Assembly (NCBI GenBank): GCA_050251715.1
Contig: JBFWMG010000009.1
Coordinates: 62,001 to 126,000, forward strand
Length of the DNA stretch: 64,000 bases
DNA from: JBFWMG01 sp050251715
GTDB taxonomy: Bacteria; Desulfobacterota; Desulfovibrionia; Desulfovibrionales; Desulfovibrionaceae
Reading direction: 5' to 3'
The position numbers were made by a program, and so were the translations under genes. This document shows positions 8,568-16,477 of the stretch, one piece after another. The stretch's first letter is position 1, and each line of letters opens with the position of its first letter. The notes under the pieces were generated by a model, which was not told where the DNA came from, searched no databases, and worked only from the letters and a program-made list of their open reading frames with translations.

Positions 8568-9377
8568 ATGGACCGCACCCCCGCCTGGGCAGGCAAGTTC
8601 TACCCCGCCGACCCCGTTGAACTGCGCACAATGGTGCGCGCCCTGCTCGGCCAAGCACCCGCGCCCCGCGACACGCCCTCGCTGCTCGCCATGTCGCCGC
8701 ACGCGGGCTACGATTACTCCGGCGGCATCGCCGCCCTCACCCTGAAACAGGCCAACCTGCACCCCACCATCCTCCTGCTCGGCCCAAAACACACCGTCCA
8801 AGGCGCATCCCTGGCCCTGTGGCCCCACGGCGCGTGGCACTTTCCCGGCGGACACCTCGACGTGGCCGCAGACCTCTGCGACGCCATCCTCGCCGCCAAC
8901 TACCGCATCCACGCCGACACCGCCGCGCACTGGCACGAACATTCCCTCGAAGTGCTGCTGCCCTTCCTGCACGCCCTCAACCCGGCCACCCGCATCGCCC
9001 CCCTGACCGTGGCGGATCCCCAACCCGAAACCCTCGCCGCAGTCGCCACATCCCTGGCCGCCATCATCCAAGAGTGGCCCGACCCCATATCCATCGTGGT
9101 CAGCTCGGACATGAGCCATTTCCTGCCTCAGGAACCCACCAAAAAACGCGACGCCATGGCCCTTGAACGCATCAAGGCGCTGAACCCCGAAGGCCTGTAC
9201 GCCACGGTCCACGACAACGACATCACCATGTGCGGCGTGCTGCCCATGACCGTCGGCCTCATGATCTGCCGCCTGCTCGGCGCCACCAGCGTGGACATCA
9301 CCGCCTACGCCACCTCCGGCGACATAAGCGGCGATTTCGACCGCGTGGTGGGCTACGCCGGTGCCCTGGTGGCCTGA
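8568..9377 (+). CDS. amrB: AmmeMemoRadiSam system protein B (MEMO1 family)
   Basis: 269 residues, the normal length for MEMO-like proteins. Conserved features seen are the N-terminal GKFYPADPVELRTMV, SPHAGYDYSGGIAA with the conserved His, LLGPKH, HWHEHSLEVLLPFL, the SSDMSHFLP block and the C-terminal YATSGDISGDFDRVVGYAGA. The family is related to class III ring-opening dioxygenases. In bacteria it accompanies an AMMECR1 protein and a radical SAM enzyme, neither of which is in this window. The biochemical role is not settled. An AAGGAG Shine-Dalgarno lies 8 bp before the ATG. The gene stands alone, converging on the DUF401 gene across the 914-bp repeat. Confidence 0.9.
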   Translation: MDRTPAWAGKFYPADPVELRTMVRALLGQAPAPRDTPSLLAMSPHAGYDYSGGIAALTLKQANLHPTILLLGPKHTVQGASLALWPHGAWHFPGGHLDVAADLCDAILAANYRIHADTAAHWHEHSLEVLLPFLHALNPATRIAPLTVADPQPETLAAVATSLAAIIQEWPDPISIVVSSDMSHFLPQEPTKKRDAMALERIKALNPEGLYATVHDNDITMCGVLPMTVGLMICRLLGATSVDITAYATSGDISGDFDRVVGYAGALVA

Positions 9378-9873
9378 CCGCGTATGGCCAACCTCGTGCG
9401 CGGGAGAATGCCTCCGGCGGCCGGGGCGTTGCATCTCTGCTCTCGATAGCCGTAAGGTTCGCTTCGCTCACCTAACGGCTAGTCGGCCCGGACCCCAGCA
9501 GGGGGCGCGCGGCCCCCTGCACCCCGGGTGGGCGGATGAGCACGTGCGCTGGTGGAGAGTGCGGCGCGATGAGGGGGAAGCAGATGGGATGGAAGGTGGG
9601 GAGAGGGACGTGGGGGGAAACACGGCGAAGAAGCGGCGCATTGTGCGAGGGAGCGGCGCGCTCGCCCTGCGGGCTGCCGCCGCCCCCTCCCACAATGCGC
9701 CGCTGCGCCAACCTTTTTTCCATGCCGCCCTACGGGACGGCATGCAAAAAAGCTTTTGATCGACTTTTCAGATGGAGGGGGATAGCTGCCGAAGAGGACG
9801 AGGGTTGGCAAAGAAGAACAGGCTGGAAGAACTGAAGGAAAACATAGATTACGTCCGGTTAGGCATTTCATCT

Positions 9874-9940
9874 CCGCCTTTGTCCCGCCTTTGTTCCGCC
9901 TTTGTTCCGCCTTTGTTCCGCCTTTGTTCCGCCTTTGTTC
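9874..9940 (+). repeat. 11-bp tandem repeat, six units
   Basis: Six head-to-tail units of CCGCCTTTGTT; the first unit ends TC instead of TT. There are no spacers. The mirror copy is at 35235-35301 in the other arm of the inverted repeat. Confidence 0.9.
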
Positions 9941-10002
9941 CGCCGCGCAGCGGCCACCGCTGCGGCGGCTCTTATTTTTTTTCCCACCCATACCACCGGG
10001 AG

Positions 10003-10307
10003 CCGGGGTTTGGGGCGTTAGCCCCAAGGGGGGCAGTTCACAATTTGCTGGAAAGGGGTTTTCGAGGGAATGGGAGGTCGTTTTCCCATTCCCTCGAAAA
10101 CCCCTTTTCTTCAAAGAGTGGACTGAGGCGCACGCACGCCTTCCCGCCACCACACGCCACCGCTGTCACCTAGACCTTTTCCCCAACCTCATCGCGCCGC
10201 AACGTCAGTCCTCTCCATCCCCTCATACGCCCAAACGGGTGCAGCGTCGTCACGCTGCCGCAGTCCAGGCGCGTAGCCTGGTCGCGCCGCCCCGGCGCGA
10301 AATCTTC
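10003..10307 (-). repeat. Intergenic structured element, family E copy 2
   Basis: Read on the minus strand it begins GAAGATTTCGCGCC 43 bp after the stop of the DUF401 gene. The long hairpin (10052-10107) is a perfect 24-bp stem with the 8-nt loop AAACGACC. The third stem is GCAGCGT/ACGCTGC instead of the GCAGGGGA/TCCCCTGC of copy 1, a compensated change. Confidence 0.85.
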
Positions 10308-10349
10308 AGCCGTTTCCGCCACGCCACGCCACGTCGCGCCGCGCCCGCT

Positions 10350-11636
10350 TCAGCGCAAGATATAGAAATAGGCCACGCCCACGGCCAGGACGATGGCGGA
10401 GGGGGTCATGATTTTGCGCCAGGCGCGGCCCAGGCCCACGTTGAAGTACTGGCAGGTGAGGATGAAGCAGATGTGCAGGGGCGAGGTCATGACGCCTGCC
10501 AGGCCGGAGAACATGCCGAGCACCAGATAGGCGAGGGTTTGGTGTTGCAGGCCCAGTTGGTCGAGCATGCCGAGGATGAGTGGAAAGGTGGCGCCCACAA
10601 AGCCCACGGCGATGCCTCCCACCATGCCCGCGAGGTAGGGCAGGATGACGGCGGAGGCCACGAGGGCCGCGCCGCCGCCCGCGAGTCGGGCGAGTTCGGC
10701 AATGGCGCCGGTGTTCTGCAATATTTCCTTGAAGATGAAGATGGCCACGATGACGTAGAGCATGCGCATGAGATGTTTGCTGACGAACAGTGCGCCCAGG
10801 CGGCGCACGGGGAAGCTGTTTTGCGCGGCGCAGACGATGACCGCGGCGGCGAGCGCGGCGACCACGCCGAGTTCGTAGGAGAAGCCGGGGGCGACTGCGG
10901 CGATCACGCCTTCGAGGGCCAGCGCGCCCACGATGCCGATGAGCAGGGGCAGGCCTTGGACAAGGGTGTAGCCCAGGCTGTTGGAGGCTGTGGGCGCGTT
11001 GAGGGGAATGGGGGGAGTGGCCAGGGTGAGCGCCTTGGGGCGCAGGATGAACCACCAGCCCACGCCAATGGCCGCCAGGGTGCCGGGGATGCCGTGGATG
11101 GCGAGGTTGATGATGGGCATGTCGCCCAGGCTGGCGGCCAGGATGAGGCCTGGATAGAGGGGCCAGCAGTATTCCCAGAGGTGGCGGAACCAGTAGTTGA
11201 TGACGACCTTGTCCACGTCTTCGATGTCCATGCCTTCGGCAATGGATTTGACCATGGGTGCGGAGAAGACCGCGCCGCCGGGCATGGGCAGCAGTCCGAT
11301 GAGTGCGGGAAAGAAGGCGAGGCGCAGGCGGGGGTGGCGCAGGTAGCCGCTGACGGCCTGCATGACCCGTTGGGCCTGGCCGGTCTTGTCGAGCAGGTCG
11401 CTGAGCACGAGGATGAAGCCCACGATGGCGGCGAGGTAGGCGGTCTTTTCGTTGCCCAGCCCTTCCAGGGCGGATTGCGCCAGGGCGGCGGGAGACATGC
11501 CGAAGACCAATCCGAGGAGCAGGCCGCCGCCGAGGATGGCGTTGCCCAGTCCGCATTTGCAGCGGATGCCGATGAGCATGGCCGCGAACACGGCGAGGAT
11601 TTTGAAGAGGGGCATGTAATTGAGCAGGAGTTGCAT
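10350..11636 (-). CDS. DUF401 family membrane permease
   Basis: 428 residues, almost entirely hydrophobic with about ten membrane helices, for example ILAVFAAMLIGIRC, GFILVLSDLLD, LAFFPALIGLLPMPGG and the C-terminal CFILTCQYF / IVLAVGVAYFYI. The LPMPGGAVFSAPMV and YWFRHLWEYCWPLYPG stretches are characteristic of DUF401, whose members resemble anion or organic-acid permeases of the inner membrane. The substrate is unknown. The start at 11636 is preferred over an upstream in-frame extension because AGGTG precedes it and the first helix follows directly. It is a single-gene unit, divided from its upstream neighbour on the same strand (PilZ gene) by 161 bp. Confidence 0.82.
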   Translation of the reverse strand: MQLLLNYMPLFKILAVFAAMLIGIRCKCGLGNAILGGGLLLGLVFGMSPAALAQSALEGLGNEKTAYLAAIVGFILVLSDLLDKTGQAQRVMQAVSGYLRHPRLRLAFFPALIGLLPMPGGAVFSAPMVKSIAEGMDIEDVDKVVINYWFRHLWEYCWPLYPGLILAASLGDMPIINLAIHGIPGTLAAIGVGWWFILRPKALTLATPPIPLNAPTASNSLGYTLVQGLPLLIGIVGALALEGVIAAVAPGFSYELGVVAALAAAVIVCAAQNSFPVRRLGALFVSKHLMRMLYVIVAIFIFKEILQNTGAIAELARLAGGGAALVASAVILPYLAGMVGGIAVGFVGATFPLILGMLDQLGLQHQTLAYLVLGMFSGLAGVMTSPLHICFILTCQYFNVGLGRAWRKIMTPSAIVLAVGVAYFYILR

Positions 11637-11797
11637 GGGGTACACCTGTGTGGCTGGAGTAAGGAAGCGTGTGTGCCGGGGAAGAGTCTTTACGCTGAAC
11701 GGGGTGGAGGGCAAGTACTATCTTGCGGGGGCTGAAAACGGCGCCACAAGGCTGTCCCAGGGGGCGGCCTTGTGGCGGAAAGGCGTGGAGACATGTT

Positions 11798-12478
11798 CTA
11801 TATTTCCTGTAATTCCATTAAGTTGTTTACGTATTCTCCGAGACGATGCATGACCTCGCTGGAAAGGTTGCCAAAGGCGATGCCAATGACGGTTTTTTCC
11901 TTGAAGCGAGAGACGTTTTTCAGGATGCCGTGCAGATAGAGCTCATGAGGCATGCCCATGAAGGTGACGCGGACAAAGACTTCAATGCCGGGTTCCAGGC
12001 GCAATCCCTTGGCTTCCTCGGGATCAAGGAGGATGCGGCTGCCGAGAAGCGAGATGTTGAGCACCACGGATTTCAGCTCGCGGCCCAGGCAGTAGGTGGT
12101 GGCGGGCATGAAGCTGTTGACGCGCGCCTCCTCCCGCATGTCGGACAGATCCATGGCCTGGGGCACGGCCACGTATAGCACGGGAAAGGGCGCTGTGGCC
12201 GTGTCGATGACCGATGTCTCGAAACAGCAGACCCTGCCGCCGTGCTGGTAGTGGACGGTCAGGGCCGCGCCGGGGCACAAGAGGGTCGGATCCGCTGTTT
12301 CGGGCAGGCGCAGGCCGATGTAGGCGTCCCGATCCAGTCCCACGAACACGGTGTGCATGGAGTGGGACTGGTTCGGGAAGGCCAAGGTGGCGGGCACGCC
12401 CATATCGATGCTGAAATGGGTGCATGCCTGGCGTTTGACCTGGGGAGCGCCTTCCGGCGCGTACGGGTGCTGGTCCAT
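11798..12478 (-). CDS. PilZ-domain protein (YcgR-like, c-di-GMP binding)
   Basis: 226 residues. The N-terminal ~105 residues form a beta-rich YcgR-N-like domain. The PilZ domain follows, with the RxxxR nucleotide-binding motif (REEAR, ~120) and an NISLLG sequence that fits the (D/N)xSxxG motif. Family members bind cyclic di-GMP and regulate motility, exopolysaccharide or development. The window also encodes an HD-GYP phosphodiesterase that would degrade c-di-GMP, but it is not adjacent. A longer upstream frame exists but would run into the aldolase gene; the ATG at 12478 is chosen because the domain begins there. It lies 31 bp downstream of the aldolase gene on the same strand, so the two may be co-transcribed. 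Confidence 0.85.
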   Translation of the reverse strand: MDQHPYAPEGAPQVKRQACTHFSIDMGVPATLAFPNQSHSMHTVFVGLDRDAYIGLRLPETADPTLLCPGAALTVHYQHGGRVCCFETSVIDTATAPFPVLYVAVPQAMDLSDMREEARVNSFMPATTYCLGRELKSVVLNISLLGSRILLDPEEAKGLRLEPGIEVFVRVTFMGMPHELYLHGILKNVSRFKEKTVIGIAFGNLSSEVMHRLGEYVNNLMELQEI

Positions 12479-12509
12479 GGGGTCTTTGTCCTTCTCTGTG
12501 CGGGCAGGC

Positions 12510-13790
12510 TCAATCGTCAAAATTGCCTTCCGGTCCCTTGGGTGCGTGCAGCGACGCGGCGCGGGCACGGAATGCGGCCTCTGTCCAGTCCGCAGGGTTT
12601 TCGATGCGCTCGCCCTTGGCGCCCAGGTCGTGCGACCCCGCCTCCAGGATGAGATCCATGGCGATGGGCGCGGTGCCTTGGGCGTTGAACACGTTGACGA
12701 GCAGGTCGTACACGAACGCCTCCACATCCTTGGCCATGCGGGCGCGCACGGCGGCGGCCTGGCCGCAGAGCTTGTTCTCAAAGGGCAGGTTGAGCTTCTT
12801 GTAGTTGCCGCCCTTCCACCCCTTGTCCGCGGCGTAGGCGACCATTTCGGCCCACAGATCGTTGGTCACGCCCTTGTCCGGCACCTTGATGAACGCGCCG
12901 TCGGCGTCCATGATGGCGTTGCCGTATTCGTTGACCTTGACGCCCCAGGAAATCATCTGCAGGGCGGTGGCCACATTGGCCTTGGTGGTGCGGGTCTGGG
13001 CCGCGATGGCGCGCAGGCGGTCGGAGTTGTTGCCCGAGGTGCCGTGCTGCGCACCGGACACGCCATAGGGAGCCAGCGCCGCGTGGATGGCGGCGGTGAG
13101 TTCCACCTGGATGCCCGCGTCGCTGGCCTCGATGCCGTGGGTGGTGCCGTTGTTCAGCGCGATCCAGTCGGGGAACAGGCCGTGCGCGTTGAGCCCCTGG
13201 ATGAGGAACAGGGCTTCCTCCCGGGTGGACAGGCCGTCCTTGCCCTTGATTTCGCCCACCTCGGTCTCATAGCCCGCCCAGGCGGGCACATGGGGCGCAA
13301 GGGCGATGTTGGCGGCCAGGTTGTCGGCGTCGGGCATGTGGGAGGCGTCGATGGCGATGGAGGTGACGCCCGCGTCGAACAGGGAGGGAATTTCGGTTTT
13401 GGCGGCCTCCACATCGGCGTCCTTTTTCAGGCCGTAGTGGTCGGCATGCACGGCCACGGGCACGGTCACGCCCAGTTCGTTGCACAGGGCGTCCACGCGG
13501 CGGGCGATGTTCCACAGGCTGGTGGCGCAATAGGCGTTCGCGCCGCCCTCGCTCTTGGCTATTTCCACGATAATGGCGGCGTCGGCGCGCTGGGCGGCGG
13601 CAAGCGCGCCCCGGATCACGAAGATGTTGCGTCCGTTCACCGCAATGGTCATGGCCTTGCCCTTGGCGAGCATGGCGCGGTCAATGACCTTGCCGCTGAC
13701 GAGAAGCGCCCTGGAGGAAGGAAAAAGTGCGGCAACGTTGGGTGGTCGTCCTACGGCAAGGGCTTTTTCATACGCCGACTGGTCCGTCAT
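12510..13790 (-). CDS. Class II (metal-dependent) fructose-bisphosphate aldolase family protein
   Basis: 426 residues, longer than the usual ~300-360 for class II aldolases. Seen motifs: VAVHADHYG (metal-binding His and the active-site Asp position), GYETEVGEIKG (Glu-rich loop corresponding to VEGELG), ALNNGTTHG and YGVSGAQHGTSGNNS (C-terminal metal His and substrate phosphate loop). Known members reversibly cleave fructose or tagatose bisphosphate with Zn2+ in the cytoplasm. The long version may have a different substrate, so I name only the family. AGGAGG lies 8 bp before the ATG at 13790, a very strong ribosome site that fits high expression. Confidence 0.82.
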   Translation of the reverse strand: MTDQSAYEKALAVGRPPNVAALFPSSRALLVSGKVIDRAMLAKGKAMTIAVNGRNIFVIRGALAAAQRADAAIIVEIAKSEGGANAYCATSLWNIARRVDALCNELGVTVPVAVHADHYGLKKDADVEAAKTEIPSLFDAGVTSIAIDASHMPDADNLAANIALAPHVPAWAGYETEVGEIKGKDGLSTREEALFLIQGLNAHGLFPDWIALNNGTTHGIEASDAGIQVELTAAIHAALAPYGVSGAQHGTSGNNSDRLRAIAAQTRTTKANVATALQMISWGVKVNEYGNAIMDADGAFIKVPDKGVTNDLWAEMVAYAADKGWKGGNYKKLNLPFENKLCGQAAAVRARMAKDVEAFVYDLLVNVFNAQGTAPIAMDLILEAGSHDLGAKGERIENPADWTEAAFRARAASLHAPKGPEGNFDD

Positions 13791-14191
13791 ATGGTGCCTC
13801 CTTTCCGTTTGCGGACGGGCTGGGAGCGCATCCGCGTGAATCCCGCCGGAAAAGGCGGTGATAGTGCGCGCAGCATAAGCCCACATGGCACGGCGTTGTC
13901 AACGCCTTCGCCGGATCCGGCCCGGCCCGGCGGCGTGCGTCCGGGGCCAGGGGCAGGGGCGGCACACCACCATACCGCATTCTGGCCGGAAAGGCAGCAG
14001 CGGTTTTTAATCCGCTTCTGTAACCAGGTGGCGTGACAAGGCGACAGTATAGTCGTGGGAGTGTCTCGACACGCCTGCGGGATCGTCCGTCCATGCGCCA
14101 GGGGCCGCGCGCACGCGGGGCCAGGCGGACGCTCCTGGTTTTTTGCGTGGTTGGTGTTGGGGGAGGGAAACCCTGCACCAAGGAGAAAGGT
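13791..14191. promoter_or_regulatory. Divergent control region with terminator-like hairpin
   Basis: 401 bp without a gene between two divergent genes. A hairpin with ends CCAGG (14098) and CCTGG (14134-14138), GC-rich and imperfect inside, is followed directly by TTTTTT (14139-14144). It lies 47 bp before the next start and could end a short leader RNA or act as an attenuator. No confident -35/-10 pair was found. Confidence 0.35.
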
Positions 14192-14416
14192 ATGAGTGTG
14201 AGCGCAGTCGGTCTTTCCTCGACGTACACTTCGACGTGCAGCAGCCTGCAAAGCACGCAACGTCCCAGTGACGAGGAAATGGCGAAGACCATGTCCACGG
14301 ACCTGCTCAGCGCCCTGGACGCTGACGGAAGCGGATCCCTGGCCGAAGACGACACCGACAGTTCGGGCCTGGATTTCGAAAGCCTGATGTCCTCCTCGCT
14401 GTACGCGGCCGTGTAG
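14192..14416 (+). CDS. Small EF-hand-like Ser-rich protein
   Basis: 74 residues, Ser/Thr-rich and acidic. LLSALDADGSGSLAEDD is an EF-hand-type loop (DxDGSGSL pattern) at ~41-53, and EEMAKTMSTDLLSAL forms the preceding helix. Small bacterial proteins of this sort bind Ca2+; no export signal is evident. AAGGAG lies 7 bp before the ATG and a clear intrinsic terminator follows 32 bp after the stop, so this is a self-contained transcription unit. The second half (DDTDSSGLDFESLM) may be a degenerate second EF loop. The partner is unknown. Confidence 0.7.
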   Translation: MSVSAVGLSSTYTSTCSSLQSTQRPSDEEMAKTMSTDLLSALDADGSGSLAEDDTDSSGLDFESLMSSSLYAAV

Positions 14417-14448
14417 CCGCCCCCCTGCGGATCATCGGAAGCCGCCAG

Positions 14449-14476
14449 AGCCGCCCCAGCCTGGGCGGCTTTTTTT
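14449..14476 (+). terminator. Rho-independent terminator
   Basis: Perfect 8-bp stem AGCCGCCC / GGGCGGCT with a 6-nt loop, followed by six T. It closes the EF-hand gene. Confidence 0.9.
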
Positions 14477-14586
14477 GGGTGTCACCTGTAACCGGCGGCA
14501 AACCGGGCGCGACTGTGGGAGTAGGCGGCCGCTGCCACACGGAGGGGCGCGCCGCACAACTTCCTCCGGCTCAAAAGAGTGACGTC

Positions 14587-15063
14587 ATGGATATTCTGAT
14601 AGCTGAAGACGACGCCATATCCCGCATAGTGGCGCTGTATACCATAGGAATGCTCGGTCATCACGGCGTTGCCGTGAACGATGGCAAGGATGCCTTGGCG
14701 GCCTTGCGCAACAACATGTTCAACCTGGTGCTCATGGACATCGACATGCCCCGCATGGGCGGCCTTGAAGCCGTGCGGCGCATAAGGGAGTCGGGCGCTC
14801 CATGGGCCGGGTTGCCGGTGGTGGCCGTGACGGGCCGTACCGATTGGAAGACATTCATGGACGCGGGCATGGACGGCTATGTATCAAAACCATATGATAT
14901 GGATGAACTGGCCAAGACCATCGAGCGCTTCAGCGGCTATCCGGCGCCGCCGCACCCTTCCGCGCCCCAATCGTCGTCCATCTGGCAGAGCCTGGGCGAA
15001 CTGCTCGACGCCTCGGGACCAGGAACGGATCATCCGGCCCTGTCAGGCGCCGGGGGCGCATAA
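14587..15063 (+). CDS. Stand-alone CheY-like response regulator
   Basis: 158 residues. The receiver domain covers ~1-118: acidic pair AEDD (7-9), phospho-acceptor in LVLMDIDMPRMGG (~50-55), switch Thr in VVAVTG and the conserved Lys in VSKPYD. There is no output domain, only a Pro/Ser-rich tail of ~35 residues, so it probably acts by contact with another protein. It is 8 bp upstream of the ECF sigma factor gene, which suggests a link to that regulon. Its kinase is not obvious. The ATG at 14587 directly precedes the first beta strand; no clear Shine-Dalgarno is seen. Confidence 0.85.
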   Translation: MDILIAEDDAISRIVALYTIGMLGHHGVAVNDGKDALAALRNNMFNLVLMDIDMPRMGGLEAVRRIRESGAPWAGLPVVAVTGRTDWKTFMDAGMDGYVSKPYDMDELAKTIERFSGYPAPPHPSAPQSSSIWQSLGELLDASGPGTDHPALSGAGGA

Positions 15064-15071
15064 GGGAGACC

Positions 15072-15668
15072 ATGCCCTGGGAACACGACGATCTGGAGGT
15101 CATCCACCGAGTACGCGCAGGGAATGTGAACGCCTATGCCCATCTGGTGAACAGGCACAAGGCACGCGTGGCGGCCATAGCCACACGGCACGTGCCCCCG
15201 GACAGGGTACAGGAAGTGGCGCAGGATGCCTTTGTGCGCGCCTTCCAGTCGTTGGACGGATTCCGGGGCGATCAGCCGTTCAGCCATTGGCTGGCGGCGA
15301 TCACCGTGCGCGCGTGCCATGATTTTTGGCGATCCCACTACAGGAACAGGGAGACCTCGGTAGGATACACGGGTGACTGCGGACCGGAGGGCTTCGATGC
15401 CCTGACCACCGCCGACGCGGTGGAGCGGTTTGAGACCGACACCGGGCAACGGGAAGCCTCGGCGCTGCTGGAATGGGCCATGGGCCAACTGTCGGCGGAC
15501 GACCGCATCGTGCTGGCCCTGACGCATCTGGAGGGGTATACCACGGCGGAAGCGGCGGCCATGCTCGGATGGACCACGGTCAACGTCAAGGTTCGCGCAT
15601 TCAGGAGTAGGGAGAAACTGCGGCGCATATTGGCCGCCGCAGGGGAGGAAAAGGAGGGGAGGACATGA
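15072..15668 (+). CDS. RNA polymerase sigma factor, ECF family
   Basis: 198 residues. Region 2 is at ~18-85 (HLVNRHKARVAAIATRHV, EVAQDAFVRAFQSLDGFRG, then FSHWLAAITVRACHDFWR) and region 4 at ~135-188 (LSADDRIVLALTHLEGYTTAEAAAMLGWTTVNVKVRA... with its helix-turn-helix). It would direct core polymerase to a small regulon, typically envelope stress. A GGGAGA ribosome site precedes the ATG. Its TGA overlaps the next ATG (15665-15668), the usual layout for an ECF factor with its anti-sigma partner, and a CpxP/Spy-like periplasmic protein follows. Confidence 0.92.
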   Translation: MPWEHDDLEVIHRVRAGNVNAYAHLVNRHKARVAAIATRHVPPDRVQEVAQDAFVRAFQSLDGFRGDQPFSHWLAAITVRACHDFWRSHYRNRETSVGYTGDCGPEGFDALTTADAVERFETDTGQREASALLEWAMGQLSADDRIVLALTHLEGYTTAEAAAMLGWTTVNVKVRAFRSREKLRRILAAAGEEKEGRT

Positions 15669-15988
15669 GAAGCGACGAACGCGCCGCGCGCCTGGAACAG
15701 GCGTTGCTCAAGGCGCACCGGAACCGGCCGCCCGTTGCGCCCGGCCCGGATTTCACCAGGGATGTCATGGTCACCGTGCGCCAGATGGCGGCCAGACAGC
15801 ACGAGTCCGAGATGGTGTACACGTTCTTTGAACGGTTGTTCATGCCCATGGCGTGGGCTTCGGGTGTGGTCACCGTGACGCTTGGCTTTTATGCCGTCGA
15901 AGCGCTCAAGGCTGTCCAGGCCGGGGCCATGCAGGCCGCGGCCAGCCAGACGGCAACCCTGCTCACCCTGCAGGCGATGGGCTTCTGA
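15665..15988 (+). CDS. Putative membrane anti-sigma partner of the ECF factor
   Basis: 107 residues. A charged cytoplasmic N-terminal part (~1-60) is followed by one hydrophobic segment (PMAWASGVVTVTLGFYAVEAL, ~62-82) and a short Ala-rich tail. No zinc-binding HxxxCxxC motif typical of ZAS anti-sigma factors is present. The call rests on the 4-bp overlap with the sigma gene, the topology and the position before a periplasmic sensor-like gene. It could instead be a small membrane protein of other function. Confidence 0.6.
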   Translation: MRSDERAARLEQALLKAHRNRPPVAPGPDFTRDVMVTVRQMAARQHESEMVYTFFERLFMPMAWASGVVTVTLGFYAVEALKAVQAGAMQAAASQTATLLTLQAMGF

Positions 15989-16000
15989 CGGAGGAACACC

Positions 16001-16417
16001 ATGACCCGATGGAAGTTGTGGGTGCTCCTTTGCGCCGTGTTTGTCTCCGGCATCGCCATTGGCGCGGCGGGAACGGGTTATGTCGCCAGCCGGTCCTTGG
16101 GGCTTCCTCACGGAAAGCCTGGCCAGAAGCACGCGGACATACGCGAGTTCATGGTCAATCAGATGGCCCGACAGGTGGGCATGGACGAGGAACAAAAAGG
16201 CAAGGCGCGCGCCGTGCTCGAAAAAGCGCATCCGCGCTTTGAAGCGGTACGCAGCCGCGTCAAGCCGGAAATGGATCGCATACTGGATGACGCCACCGCG
16301 CAGATAAAGCCCTTTTTGGATCCGCAACAACAGGCCAAGTTGGATGCCTTTGTTGCCCACATAAAGATGGATATGCCTCCTCCGGGCCCACCGCCAGGGC
16401 CACCCCCCATGGAGTAG
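16001..16417 (+). CDS. Periplasmic CpxP/Spy/CnrX-like metal or stress sensor
   Basis: 138 residues. An N-terminal anchor or signal (LWVLLCAVFVSGIAIGAAGTGYV, ~5-28) is followed by a helical region with the LTxxQ-like pattern: MARQVGMDEEQKGKARAVLEKAHP and IKPFLDPQQQAKLDAFVAHI. The tail is PPPGPPPGPPPME. The family (heavy-metal resistance, Spy, CpxP, ZraP) senses periplasmic stress or metal and often inhibits a sensor or anti-sigma factor. Here it is third in the sigma / membrane partner / sensor operon, so it probably feeds that system. GGAGGA precedes the ATG and a terminator follows at once. Confidence 0.75.
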   Translation: MTRWKLWVLLCAVFVSGIAIGAAGTGYVASRSLGLPHGKPGQKHADIREFMVNQMARQVGMDEEQKGKARAVLEKAHPRFEAVRSRVKPEMDRILDDATAQIKPFLDPQQQAKLDAFVAHIKMDMPPPGPPPGPPPME

Positions 16418-16427
16418 GCTCCAGAAG

Positions 16428-16463
16428 AATGCCCGGCATACCCTGCGCCGGGCATTTTTTTTT
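16428..16463 (+). terminator. Rho-independent terminator of the sigma operon
   Basis: Perfect 10-bp stem AATGCCCGGC / GCCGGGCATT, loop of 9 nt, then seven T. It lies between converging genes (sigma operon and marC-like gene). Confidence 0.93.
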
Positions 16464-16477
16464 GGGAACGCGCACGA

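Larger units (their letters stand above)
9395..10308 (+). repeat. Left arm of a 914-bp inverted repeat
   Basis: The reverse complement of this segment occurs at 34867-35780. Positions pair with a constant sum of 45175, so there is no indel. Only a few mismatches occur, at the outer edge (9395-9406); elsewhere every place compared was identical, including all spurious reading frames. Contents in order: hairpin TAGCCGT/ACGGCTA (9447-9481); a partial E-type head with hairpin GCAGGGGGC/GCCCCCTGC (9498-9520); a long hairpin 9633-9703 with GCGGCGCATTGTG arms; an 11-bp tandem array; and a full E element on the minus strand. I see no transposase. The arm lies between the converging MEMO and DUF401 genes. 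Confidence 0.92.

Noticed and set aside
9874..9940. Tandem 11-bp array as a CRISPR
   Set aside because: Units are contiguous without spacers and too short; no cas genes in the window.
9479..10153. 224-codon minus-strand frame in the left repeat arm (and its twin at 35022-35696)
   Set aside because: It crosses the E element hairpins and the 11-bp tandem array; composition is Arg/Pro/Ser-rich. Identity of the twins reflects DNA duplication, not protein conservation.
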